Assembly: GCA_900767415.1 (NCBI GenBank) | Contig: CAAFYZ010000033.1 | Coordinates: 1 to 37,683, forward strand | Direction of reading: 5' to 3' | Length of the DNA: 37,683 bases | From: Clostridia bacterium | Lineage (GTDB): Bacteria > Bacillota > Clostridia > Oscillospirales > CAG-272 | In this document: in pieces, positions 31,871-37,683 of the stretch | Position numbering within the stretch: the first letter of the stretch is position 1 | Layout of the letters: each line of letters begins with the position of its first letter | Program-made: the position numbers and the translations under genes | The notes under the pieces: generated by a model | What the model saw: only the letters and a program-made list of their open reading frames with translations | The model's database searches: none | Told to the model about the DNA's origin: nothing

Positions 31871-33292
31871 ATGAGAAAATTCGATACCAAAGTACAGCAC
31901 CTGAAATATAAAGTCCTTCGCGAGGTCGCGAAGCAGGCGTGGAACGATAAACTGGCGGAGACCGCCATCGACATTCCGAAGATGATCGTCCCCGGCAAAG
32001 TGCCGACCATGCGTTGCTGTGTCTATAAAGAAAGAGCGATTCTCGCCGAGCGTGTCAAACTCGCCATGGGCGGCAACTCGTCGAACCCGAATGTCATCGA
32101 AGTCATCGACATCGCCTGCGACGAATGTCCGATGGGCGGTTACGAAGTGACGAACGCCTGCCGCGGCTGTCTTGCGCACCGCTGTGAGGACGTCTGCCGC
32201 TTCGGCGCGATCACCTTCGACCAGAACCACGTCGCTCACATCGACAAGTCGAAGTGCAAGGAGTGCGGCGCCTGCTCGAAGGTCTGCCCGTACAGCGCGA
32301 TCCATAACTACAAGCGTCCCTGCGAGACTGCCTGCAAGGTCAAGGCGATCTCCATGGGGGAGGATAAGCAGGCGTGCATCGACAACGACAAGTGCATCTC
32401 CTGCGGTGCCTGCGTCTATCAGTGCCCCTTCGGCGCCATTACCGATAAATCCTATATTCTGAATGTCATCGATATGCTAAAGGGCAGTCACGGCAATCAG
32501 AATTACAAGATCTATGCCGTCGTCGCTCCCTCCATCTCGAGCCAGTTCACCTATGCGAAACTCGGACAGGTCATCACGGGGCTGCATAAACTCGGGTTCC
32601 ACACCGTGATCGAGGCGGCGCTCGGTGCCGACATGGTCGCGGAGGCAGAATCGCGCGAGCTTGCCGAAAAGGGCTTCCTTACCAGTTCCTGCTGTCCCGC
32701 ATTCGTCAGTTATATCGAAAAGGCGTTTCCCGCCCTTCTGCCCCTCGTCTCGCATAACCCTTCGCCGATGACCGCCATCGCAAAATACATCAAGGAGAAC
32801 GAAGGACATTGCAAGGTCGTCTTCATCGGTCCCTGCACCGCGAAGAAGATGGAAGTCCAGCGCGAGAGCGTCAAACCCTACGTGGACGCCGCGATGACCT
32901 TTGAAGAATTGCAGGCACTCTTCGACAGCCGTGATATCGACATCACGACGCTGGAAGAGGGCGTCCTCGACAATGCCTCTTACTTCGGACGCATCTTCGC
33001 CCGTTCGGGCGGACTCTCCGATGCCGTGGCGGAAGGACTGAAAGAGCAGGGGATCGACTTCCTTCTGAAACCCTGCACCTGCGACGGTATCGAGCAGTGC
33101 AAGATCGCCCTCCTTCAGAAGAGCAAAGGAAAACTCGACGCCAACTTCATCGAAGGCATGGCGTGCGTCGGCGGCTGTATCGGCGGTGCCGGCTGTCTCA
33201 CCCACGGCGAGAAGAACAAAGCCGAAGTCGATAAATACGGACGCGAGGCATTCGAAAAGACCATCAAGGACGCAACCTCGGTGCTGAAATAA
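31871..33292 (+). CDS. [FeFe] hydrogenase, group B-like
   Basis: A 473-residue iron-only hydrogenase. The N-terminal 200 residues hold several Cys clusters for [4Fe-4S] binding (CDECP, CRGCLAHRC, CKECGACSKVCP, CETAC, CISCGACVYQCP). The H-cluster motifs are L1 TSSCCPAF (271-278), L2 IGPCTAKK (319-326) and L3 GMACVGGCIGG (429-439). These forms (CPAF, GPC-x-AKK, GGC-x-GG) fit group B, whose function is little studied but which probably makes or uses H2 with ferredoxin. The proton-transfer Cys in L1 and the Met in L3 are kept, so catalysis is plausible. TGAGGTAGGA is before the ATG, 11 bases after the phosphatase gene. The maturases HydE, HydF and HydG are not in the window. Confidence 0.9.
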   Translation: MRKFDTKVQHLKYKVLREVAKQAWNDKLAETAIDIPKMIVPGKVPTMRCCVYKERAILAERVKLAMGGNSSNPNVIEVIDIACDECPMGGYEVTNACRGCLAHRCEDVCRFGAITFDQNHVAHIDKSKCKECGACSKVCPYSAIHNYKRPCETACKVKAISMGEDKQACIDNDKCISCGACVYQCPFGAITDKSYILNVIDMLKGSHGNQNYKIYAVVAPSISSQFTYAKLGQVITGLHKLGFHTVIEAALGADMVAEAESRELAEKGFLTSSCCPAFVSYIEKAFPALLPLVSHNPSPMTAIAKYIKENEGHCKVVFIGPCTAKKMEVQRESVKPYVDAAMTFEELQALFDSRDIDITTLEEGVLDNASYFGRIFARSGGLSDAVAEGLKEQGIDFLLKPCTCDGIEQCKIALLQKSKGKLDANFIEGMACVGGCIGGAGCLTHGEKNKAEVDKYGREAFEKTIKDATSVLK

Positions 33293-33366
33293 GAAAATGC
33301 TCAGATGGCTTGCGTGAAGGTCGCCATACGTTTTGTGACCTTCGCGCGGGCTTTGCACAATCGCGG

Positions 33367-33414
33367 CAGACGCAAACAGGATTTTCGTTTCCTGTTTGCG
33401 TCTGTCACTTTTTT
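33367..33414 (+). terminator. Intrinsic terminator of the hydrogenase operon
   Basis: CAGACGCAAACAGGA (33367-33381) pairs perfectly with TCCTGTTTGCGTCTG (33390-33404), followed by TCACTTTTTT. Confidence 0.92.
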
Positions 33415-33436
33415 GTTCGGATTGTACAGAAAAGCG

Positions 33437-33452
33437 GTTAGCAAACGCTAAC
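33437..33452 (+). promoter_or_regulatory. GTTAGC palindrome 1 (feo operator)
   Basis: GTTAGC-AAAC-GCTAAC, a perfect 6-4-6 palindrome about 65 bases upstream of the -35 hexamer. Confidence 0.7.
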
Positions 33453-33508
33453 GTGAAGTGCAAATATCACGAACTTCGCCGATTCTGCGGGAAAATCGCG
33501 AAAAAGTG

Positions 33509-33537
33509 TTGACAAAACGAAAGCGGAGGAGTATAAT
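33509..33537 (+). promoter_or_regulatory. Consensus sigma-A promoter of the feo operon
   Basis: TTGACA (33509-33514), 17 bases, TATAAT (33532-33537): perfect consensus. The start site near 33544 is at the edge of palindrome 2. Confidence 0.93.
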
Positions 33538-33545
33538 ACAATATG

Positions 33546-33561
33546 GTTAGCGAGGGCTAAC
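33546..33561 (+). promoter_or_regulatory. GTTAGC palindrome 2, at the transcription start (feo operator)
   Basis: GTTAGC-GAGG-GCTAAC, a perfect palindrome nine bases after the -10; a protein bound here would block initiation. Confidence 0.8.
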
Positions 33562-33579
33562 TTTAATTTATCCTCATCG

Positions 33580-33595
33580 GTTAGCATATGCTTAC
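33580..33595 (+). promoter_or_regulatory. GTTAGC palindrome 3 (feo operator)
   Basis: GTTAGC-ATAT-GCTTAC, one mismatch in the right half; its centre is 34 bases from that of palindrome 2. Confidence 0.7.
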
Positions 33596-33623
33596 TTGCG
33601 CTGACCGAAAAATATTCCGTTCG

Positions 33624-33639
33624 GTTAGCCGCGGTTTAC
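33624..33639 (+). promoter_or_regulatory. GTTAGC palindrome 4, degenerate (feo operator)
   Basis: GTTAGC-CGCG-GTTTAC, a perfect left half and a right half with two mismatches; centre 44 bases from that of palindrome 3. The overlapping GCGGTTTACCGC is also an inverted repeat. Confidence 0.55.
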
Positions 33640-33665
33640 CGCGATGCCGAAAGAAGGAGTGTAAA

Positions 33666-33878
33666 ATGATACCGCTGATCGTTGCCACACCGGGAGAAGA
33701 GAACATCATCCGCCGCGTCGGAGGTTCTCCGGAGGTGAAACAGCATCTTGAAAATCTCGGCTTTGTGATCGGAGGGAGCGTCACCGTGGTGACTTCCATG
33801 GGCGGGAATCTGATCGTCAACGTCAAGGAGTCGAGAATCGCCATCAGTCGCGAGATGGCACAGAAGATAATGATCTGA
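33666..33878 (+). CDS. feoA: FeoA-family protein, first copy
   Basis: A 70-residue SH3-like FeoA protein: RVGGSPEVKQHLENLGFVIGG followed by VTVVTSMGGNLIVNVKESRIAIS is the usual pattern for FeoA proteins that assist FeoB in ferrous iron uptake. AAGGAG lies six bases before the ATG at 33666; the frame is open further upstream but that part spans the operators. It is the first gene of the feo operon. Confidence 0.9.
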   Translation: MIPLIVATPGEENIIRRVGGSPEVKQHLENLGFVIGGSVTVVTSMGGNLIVNVKESRIAISREMAQKIMI

Positions 33879-33928
33879 TCCGTTGTTTGTATGCAAAAAA
33901 TACGATATCGTTCAAGGAGGAAGAGGAC

Positions 33929-34150
33929 ATGAAAACACTGCGCGAGGTCAAAGTCGGTGAGAGTGTGAAGGTGGTCAAACTCCACGGAGAGGGTGCTGTC
34001 AAGCGCCGTATCATGGATATGGGCATCACCCGCGGCACCGAAGTGCACGTGCGCAAGGTAGCGCCGCTTGGCGACCCCGTCGAGCTTACCGTGCGCGGCT
34101 ACGAGCTTTCCCTGCGGAAAGCAGATGCCGAAATGGTCGAAGTGGAATAA
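33929..34150 (+). CDS. feoA: FeoA-family protein, second copy
   Basis: A 73-residue FeoA protein: VGESVKVVKLHGEGAVKRRIMDMGITRGTEVHV followed by VELTVRGYELSLRKADAEMVEV, with the RRIMDMGI motif that is more typical of canonical FeoA than the first copy. GGAGG lies eight bases before the ATG. It stands 50 bases after the first feoA and 47 before feoB. Tandem different feoA genes before feoB are frequent in Clostridia. Confidence 0.94.
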   Translation: MKTLREVKVGESVKVVKLHGEGAVKRRIMDMGITRGTEVHVRKVAPLGDPVELTVRGYELSLRKADAEMVEVE

Positions 34151-34197
34151 GTTTTGAGACGGGCGTATCGCCCGAAGAGAAGAAAGGAACGAAAGAC

Positions 34198-36678
34198 ATG
34201 AGCACAAGCAACATTCGCATTGCTCTTGCCGGCAACCCCAACGCCGGTAAGACTACGCTCTTCAACGCGCTGACCGGCTCCAATCAGTTCGTCGGGAACT
34301 GGCCGGGGGTCACGGTGGAGAAGAAGGAAGGAAAACTGAAAAAGCATGACGATGTCATCATCACCGACCTTCCGGGTATTTATTCTCTGTCCCCCTATAC
34401 GCTGGAGGAAGTGGTCGCGAGAAACTACCTGATCGTAGAACGCCCCGACGCGATCCTGAATATCGTCGACGGCACGAACCTCGAGCGCAACCTGTATCTG
34501 ACGACCCAGCTGACCGAGCTCGGGATCCCCGTCGTCGTCGCCATCAACATGATGGACGTCGTCCGCAAGAGCGGCGACCGTATCGACACGGCGGAACTGT
34601 CGAGACAGCTCGGCTGTCGCGTCGTGGAGATCTCCGCGCTGAAAGGGACGGGGATCACCGAGGCGGCAGAGGCGGCGATCGACGCGGCGAAGAACACGAA
34701 GACCGTGCCGATGCACAGCTTTTCCGGTTGCGTCGAACACGCCATCGCCCACATCGAAGAGGCGGCACTGCACGATATGCCCGCAGAACGGCAGAGATGG
34801 TACGCCATCAAGATCTTCGAGCGCGATGCCAAAGTCCTCGAACAACTGAAACCCGACGCCGGTACTCTTGCGCATATCGAAGGCGACATCAAAGCGGCAG
34901 AGAAGGAGATGGACGATGACGCCGAGAGCATCATCACGAACGAGCGGTATATCTACATCTCTTCGATCATCAAGAGTTGCTACAAGAAAAAGAACAAAGG
35001 GCAGATGACCGTATCGGACAAGATCGACAAAGTGGTAACCAACCGTTGGCTCGGTCTTCCGATCTTCGCCGCAATCATGTTCCTTGTCTATTATCTTTCC
35101 ATGGTCACTGTCGGGGCGATGGCGACCGGCTGGGTGAACGACGGCGTCTTCGGCGACGGCTGGCACCTTCTCGGGATCGGCTCCGGTGCTTATAACGAAG
35201 CGGTCGAAACGTACGGCGACAGCACCGAGATCGTAGACGCCGCCTATGCGCTTTACCGCGGCGAGGGAGAATCGATCGATATCCTTACTCTCAAAGAGCG
35301 CGTCGATCGGGCAAAAGCCGAGGCGGACGCGCAGGGCAAGAAGTTTTCTCTCACCTATACGGTGACCGACGAGGAGACGCTCGCCACCGAAGACAAGACG
35401 GCGGGGTACGATGACGTCCTCGATGCCATCGCGAAGTACGGCACGGGCGAAGAACCCGCCGAGCCGGATCCCGCCGATTACGGCGTGTGGGTTCCCGGTA
35501 TCCCCGTCCTTCTCGAAAGGGGACTGGAGGCGGCAGGCGCCGCCGACTGGCTGAAGGGACTGCTCCTTGACGGTATCGTCGCCGGTGTCGGTGCGGTGCT
35601 CGGCTTCGTCCCGCAGATGCTCGTCCTGTTCCTCCTGCTTGCTATTCTGGAGGCGTGCGGCTATATGGCGCGTATCGCTTTCGTTCTTGACCGTATCTTC
35701 CGCAAGTTCGGTCTGTCGGGTAAGTCCTTCATTCCCATGCTGATCGGCACGGGGTGCGGCGTTCCCGGCATCATGGCGTCCCGCACGATCGAAAATGAGC
35801 GTGACCGCCGTATGACGATCATCACGACCACCTTTATCCCCTGCGGCGCGAAAGTGCCCTTCATCGCCATGATCGCGGGTGCGATCTTCCACAATTCGGC
35901 ATTGGTAGCCACCTCCGCGTATTTCATCGGTATGGCGGCGATCATCGTCTCGGGCATTATGCTGAAGAAGACGCGGATCTTCGCGGGCGAGCCGGCACCC
36001 TTCGTCATGGAACTTCCCGCGTACCATCTGCCCACCGTCGGCAACGTCCTTCGCTCCATGTGGGAGCGCGGCTGGTCCTTCATCAAAAAGGCGGGCACCG
36101 TGATTCTTCTCTCTACCATTATCGTCTGGTTCACGAGTTATTTCGGATTCACCGAAGACGGCTTCCGTATGCTTTCCGAGGAGGAGCTTGATCTCTCCAT
36201 TCTCGCGAAGATCGGCGGCGCGCTCGCTTGGATCTTTGCCCCGCTCGGCTTCGGCACGTGGCAGGCGACCGTCGCCTCCCTTACCGGACTTGTCGCGAAG
36301 GAGAATATCGTCGGTACGATGGGAATCCTTTACGGCGCATCGGGCAATGTGTATGCCACCCTCGCTTCCGCCTTCACGGGCGTCAGCGCGTACTCCTTCC
36401 TTGTTTTCAACCTTCTGTGCGCTCCCTGCTTTGCCGCGATGGGTGCGATCAAGCGTGAGATGAACAACGGGAAGTGGACGGCGTTTGCCATCGCGTACCA
36501 GTGCGGATTTGCCTGGGTTGTCGCTCTGATGATCAACCAGTTCGGCAACATCTTCCTCGGGAAATTCAATATCTTCGGCTTCCTTGCCGCTCTTCTGTTC
36601 CTCGCCGGCATCGTTTATATGCTCGTGCGTCCGTACAAAGAGGCGACTACGCTGAAAGAAAACGTAAAAATCAAATAA
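34198..36678 (+). CDS. feoB: Ferrous iron transport protein B with a large periplasm-side insertion
   Basis: An 826-residue FeoB. The N-terminal GTPase has G1 GNPNAGKT (12-19), the NWPGVTVEKK switch, G3 DLPG (57-60) and G4 NMMD (117-120), then a helical GDI domain to about 270. The membrane part begins at about 285 and has the core Gate motifs around GFVPQM, IGTGCGVPGIMASRTIE and IPCGAKVPFI. Between the first helix (about 288-310) and the next at about 455 lies an acidic insertion of about 105 residues (325-432) that is not in E. coli FeoB and should face outside. AAAGGAAC precedes the ATG. It imports Fe2+, needed for the iron-sulfur enzymes encoded upstream. Confidence 0.96.
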   Translation: MSTSNIRIALAGNPNAGKTTLFNALTGSNQFVGNWPGVTVEKKEGKLKKHDDVIITDLPGIYSLSPYTLEEVVARNYLIVERPDAILNIVDGTNLERNLYLTTQLTELGIPVVVAINMMDVVRKSGDRIDTAELSRQLGCRVVEISALKGTGITEAAEAAIDAAKNTKTVPMHSFSGCVEHAIAHIEEAALHDMPAERQRWYAIKIFERDAKVLEQLKPDAGTLAHIEGDIKAAEKEMDDDAESIITNERYIYISSIIKSCYKKKNKGQMTVSDKIDKVVTNRWLGLPIFAAIMFLVYYLSMVTVGAMATGWVNDGVFGDGWHLLGIGSGAYNEAVETYGDSTEIVDAAYALYRGEGESIDILTLKERVDRAKAEADAQGKKFSLTYTVTDEETLATEDKTAGYDDVLDAIAKYGTGEEPAEPDPADYGVWVPGIPVLLERGLEAAGAADWLKGLLLDGIVAGVGAVLGFVPQMLVLFLLLAILEACGYMARIAFVLDRIFRKFGLSGKSFIPMLIGTGCGVPGIMASRTIENERDRRMTIITTTFIPCGAKVPFIAMIAGAIFHNSALVATSAYFIGMAAIIVSGIMLKKTRIFAGEPAPFVMELPAYHLPTVGNVLRSMWERGWSFIKKAGTVILLSTIIVWFTSYFGFTEDGFRMLSEEELDLSILAKIGGALAWIFAPLGFGTWQATVASLTGLVAKENIVGTMGILYGASGNVYATLASAFTGVSAYSFLVFNLLCAPCFAAMGAIKREMNNGKWTAFAIAYQCGFAWVVALMINQFGNIFLGKFNIFGFLAALLFLAGIVYMLVRPYKEATTLKENVKIK

Positions 36679-36712
36679 TAACCGCGAAAGAGCGGTTTGA
36701 AAGGAGACTGTC

Positions 36713-36889
36713 ATGCTTGCATGGATTGCCGAGAACATCGGCACGATTCTCATCACCGCGGCACTCGTTCTGATTGTCGCACTCATCACCCGAAAACTTA
36801 TCAAAGATAAGAAAAAAGGGAAGAGTTCCTGCGGGTGCAACTGCGCGCACTGTGCGATGGCAGGGTCCTGCCATCCGCAGAAAAAGTGA
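36713..36889 (+). CDS. FeoB-associated Cys-rich membrane protein
   Basis: A 58-residue protein, too short for many gene finders. It has one N-terminal membrane helix (about 7-26), a basic patch (KDKKKGK) and a Cys cluster SCGCNCAHCAMAGSCH near the end. This is the layout of the small FeoB-associated Cys-rich family that follows feoB in Firmicutes and is thought to stand in for FeoC. AAAGGAG lies before the ATG, 34 bases after feoB. The Cys residues could bind iron or a cluster and act as a sensor. Confidence 0.9.
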   Translation: MLAWIAENIGTILITAALVLIVALITRKLIKDKKKGKSSCGCNCAHCAMAGSCHPQKK

Positions 36890-37021
36890 CAAAAGCGAGT
36901 TTTGCAATAGACCCTTACCGACAGAAAACCCTCTTCTTTCTCCGCAAGAAAGAGAGTAAAATGCAAAGTGTTATTTGCAAAATAAGCGATATTTATACTT
37001 TTTGATTCCTTCCGAAAGACG

Positions 37022-37060
37022 AAAAAGCCTGTGATCTTGCCATGGTATCACGGGCTTTTT
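37022..37060. terminator. Bidirectional intrinsic terminator of the feo operon
   Basis: AAAAAGCCTGTGAT (37022-37035) and ATCACGGGCTTTTT (37047-37060) pair with one G-T wobble; both strands end in T runs, so it may also stop minus-strand transcripts from 37145 and beyond. Confidence 0.88.
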
Positions 37061-37144
37061 TATATTCTTTTTTGCGGTGAGCACGTCTTTTCACCGCCGT
37101 GTTCGACGGAGATGTTTTGATGTCTCGCTTTCCTTTTGATTCTT

Positions 37145-37348
37145 TCAAAAAATGAGGAATCTGCCCCGAACGTATTCCTCTTCCCGACGGGAGGGCGGGT
37201 GCGTTTTTTCTTCCTTACATTTTTTATGTTTTCTTTTATGTTTTCCGAAACCGACGGTTTTCGTCCCGAGGACGCGGGCGACGGGCGGGGAGCGACGGTG
37301 TCGGGGCGGAGGTTTCGTTTTTTGCTTTTGATTTTTTGCCCGCTTCAT
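37145..37348 (-). CDS. Possible small, very basic protein (doubtful)
   Basis: A 67-residue frame rich in Lys, Arg and His, starting MKRAKNQKQKTK and containing KHKRKHKKCKEEK. AGAGG lies seven bases before the ATG. A bidirectional terminator is downstream on this strand. There is no recognisable domain, and the region has low complexity, so it may be noise. It would be preceded by the 18-residue ORF at 37374-37430. Confidence 0.3.
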   Translation of the reverse strand: MKRAKNQKQKTKPPPRHRRSPPVARVLGTKTVGFGKHKRKHKKCKEEKTHPPSRREEEYVRGRFLIF

Positions 37349-37373
37349 ATTTATTCCTCTCTTTTGCATAAAT

Positions 37374-37430
37374 TTACATCGGCGCAAAATTCGGTTCATA
37401 ATAAGTTTTCATTTCGTATACTTTGCACAT
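37374..37430 (-). CDS. Possible 18-residue leader peptide (doubtful)
   Basis: A short frame encoding MCKVYEMKTYYEPNFAPM. AGGAG lies six bases before the ATG. It stands 25 bases before the basic ORF on the same strand. No clear promoter was found. It is given because of the good ribosome site only. Confidence 0.25.
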   Translation of the reverse strand: MCKVYEMKTYYEPNFAPM

Positions 37431-37472
37431 TTTTTTCTCCTATCTAAATATATATTTTTATCGGGAAAACGG

Positions 37473-37501
37473 TTGCAGGGAAGAAAAAAGTGTGCTATAA
37501 T
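37473..37501 (+). promoter_or_regulatory. Promoter of the lipoprotein gene
   Basis: TTGCAG (37473-37478), 17 bases, TATAAT (37496-37501), with TGC before the -10 (extended -10). Confidence 0.85.
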
Positions 37502-37585
37502 TAAAAGTACTTGTTATCATCGGACAGAATACTCCTGCGGATTCGACAGGATCCGACAGAGAAGAATCAGGAAGGTAAACCGGAT

Positions 37586-37683
37586 TTGAAACGCAACGCA
37601 CACAAAAAAGTACTGACAATTCTCGTCCTGCTTCTGTCGCTCCTTGTCCTCTCCTCGTGCGGAGAGGACGGGGGCGGGAAGCC
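37586..37683 (+). CDS. Lipoprotein, 5' end only
   Basis: The frame starts with TTG at 37586, about ten bases after AGGAAGG, and runs off the window after 32 codons. It encodes a typical lipoprotein signal peptide: basic start (KRNAHKK), a hydrophobic Leu/Val core and the lipobox LSSC with Cys25 as the lipidated residue, then an acidic Gly-rich linker. The mature protein is not in the window, so function is unknown. Confidence 0.8.
   Translation, partial: MKRNAHKKVLTILVLLLSLLVLSSCGEDGGGK

Larger units (their letters stand above)
33293..33665 (+). other. Intergenic region between the hydrogenase and feo operons
   Basis: These 373 bases hold no gene. In order they contain a 7-bp hairpin (GAAGGTC/GACCTTC, 33316-33343), the hydrogenase terminator, the first GTTAGC palindrome, a consensus promoter and three more palindromes, described separately. 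Confidence 0.85.
36890..37585. other. Gene-poor region before the lipoprotein gene
   Basis: These 696 bases are T-rich in many places on the plus strand. They contain the feo terminator, a 7-bp hairpin GCGGTGA/TCACCGC (37074-37097), two short minus-strand ORFs with ribosome sites and the promoter of the last gene, each listed separately. Elsewhere nothing was recognised. Confidence 0.6.

Noticed and set aside
36930..36957. Hairpin TCTTTCT/AGAAAGA as a terminator after feoB
   Set aside because: AT-rich stem without a following T run; the stronger terminator is at 37022-37060.
34099..36966. A 955-codon open frame on the minus strand opposite feoB
   Set aside because: It mirrors feoB and its neighbours, has no ribosome site or domain, and is rich in Arg, Gly, Asp and His as expected for antisense of a GC-rich gene.
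37136..37447. A 103-codon plus-strand frame rich in Phe
   Set aside because: No ribosome site, low-complexity T-rich DNA and no downstream terminator; hydrophobicity results from base composition.

Overview
The window looks like a chromosomal segment of an anaerobic, fermentative, spore-forming member of the class Clostridia with fairly high GC. Signs of this are two Rex redox repressors, AdhE, two [FeFe]-hydrogenase-type proteins, a CotF-like coat protein, a T-box leader, DnaD/DnaI-type replication proteins and consensus sigma-A promoters. No rRNA, tRNA, CRISPR array, transposase or prophage gene was seen. The segment reads as a core genome with good synteny rather than a mobile region. Species cannot be named from the sequence alone.

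Left part (1-12.8 kb), mostly minus strand. An unidentified 3' gene end is followed by an OPA-like MFS transporter and a small membrane protein. Then comes a long tight block read leftward from an extended -10 promoter at 12.84 kb: DUF1385 protein, prmC, ddl, murI, rbfA, nrnA, galU, rimI, tsaD, rex, dnaD, dnaI-like loader. Many of these genes overlap by ATGA or by a few bases, so they are probably co-transcribed. The block joins cell-wall precursor synthesis, ribosome and tRNA maturation, RNA turnover, redox sensing and replication initiation.

Middle part (12.9-23.9 kb): manA, a CotF-like spore coat protein, an uncharacterised glycoside-hydrolase-like protein, a DUF308-like membrane protein, a MATE transporter, pyrophosphatase, a FucO-type lactaldehyde/propanediol dehydrogenase, a T-box-controlled Lrp plus aminotransferase pair, and an M19 dipeptidase. 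Most are single genes with their own promoter and hairpin terminator.

Right part (23.9-37.7 kb), all plus strand apart from two doubtful small ORFs. It holds three linked modules for anaerobic redox and iron metabolism: (i) a second, divergent rex followed by adhE and an APH-like kinase; (ii) two small [2Fe-2S] proteins, a PAS-containing sensory (group C-like) [FeFe] hydrogenase, a PP2C/SpoIIE phosphatase with an unidentified C-terminal half, and a group B-like [FeFe] hydrogenase, preceded by an unusual repeated, hairpin-rich leader; (iii) feoA-feoA-feoB plus a small Cys-rich FeoB-associated protein, preceded by a perfect sigma-A promoter and four copies of a GTTAGC-N4-GCTAAC palindrome. A lipoprotein gene starts at the right edge.

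The most interesting candidates are the putative hydrogen/redox-sensing phosphatase module (28.4-33.3 kb) with its repeated leader, the fourfold operator array of the iron operon, the T-box with an apparent alanine specifier in front of lrp, and the coexistence of two distinct Rex proteins about 19 kb apart.
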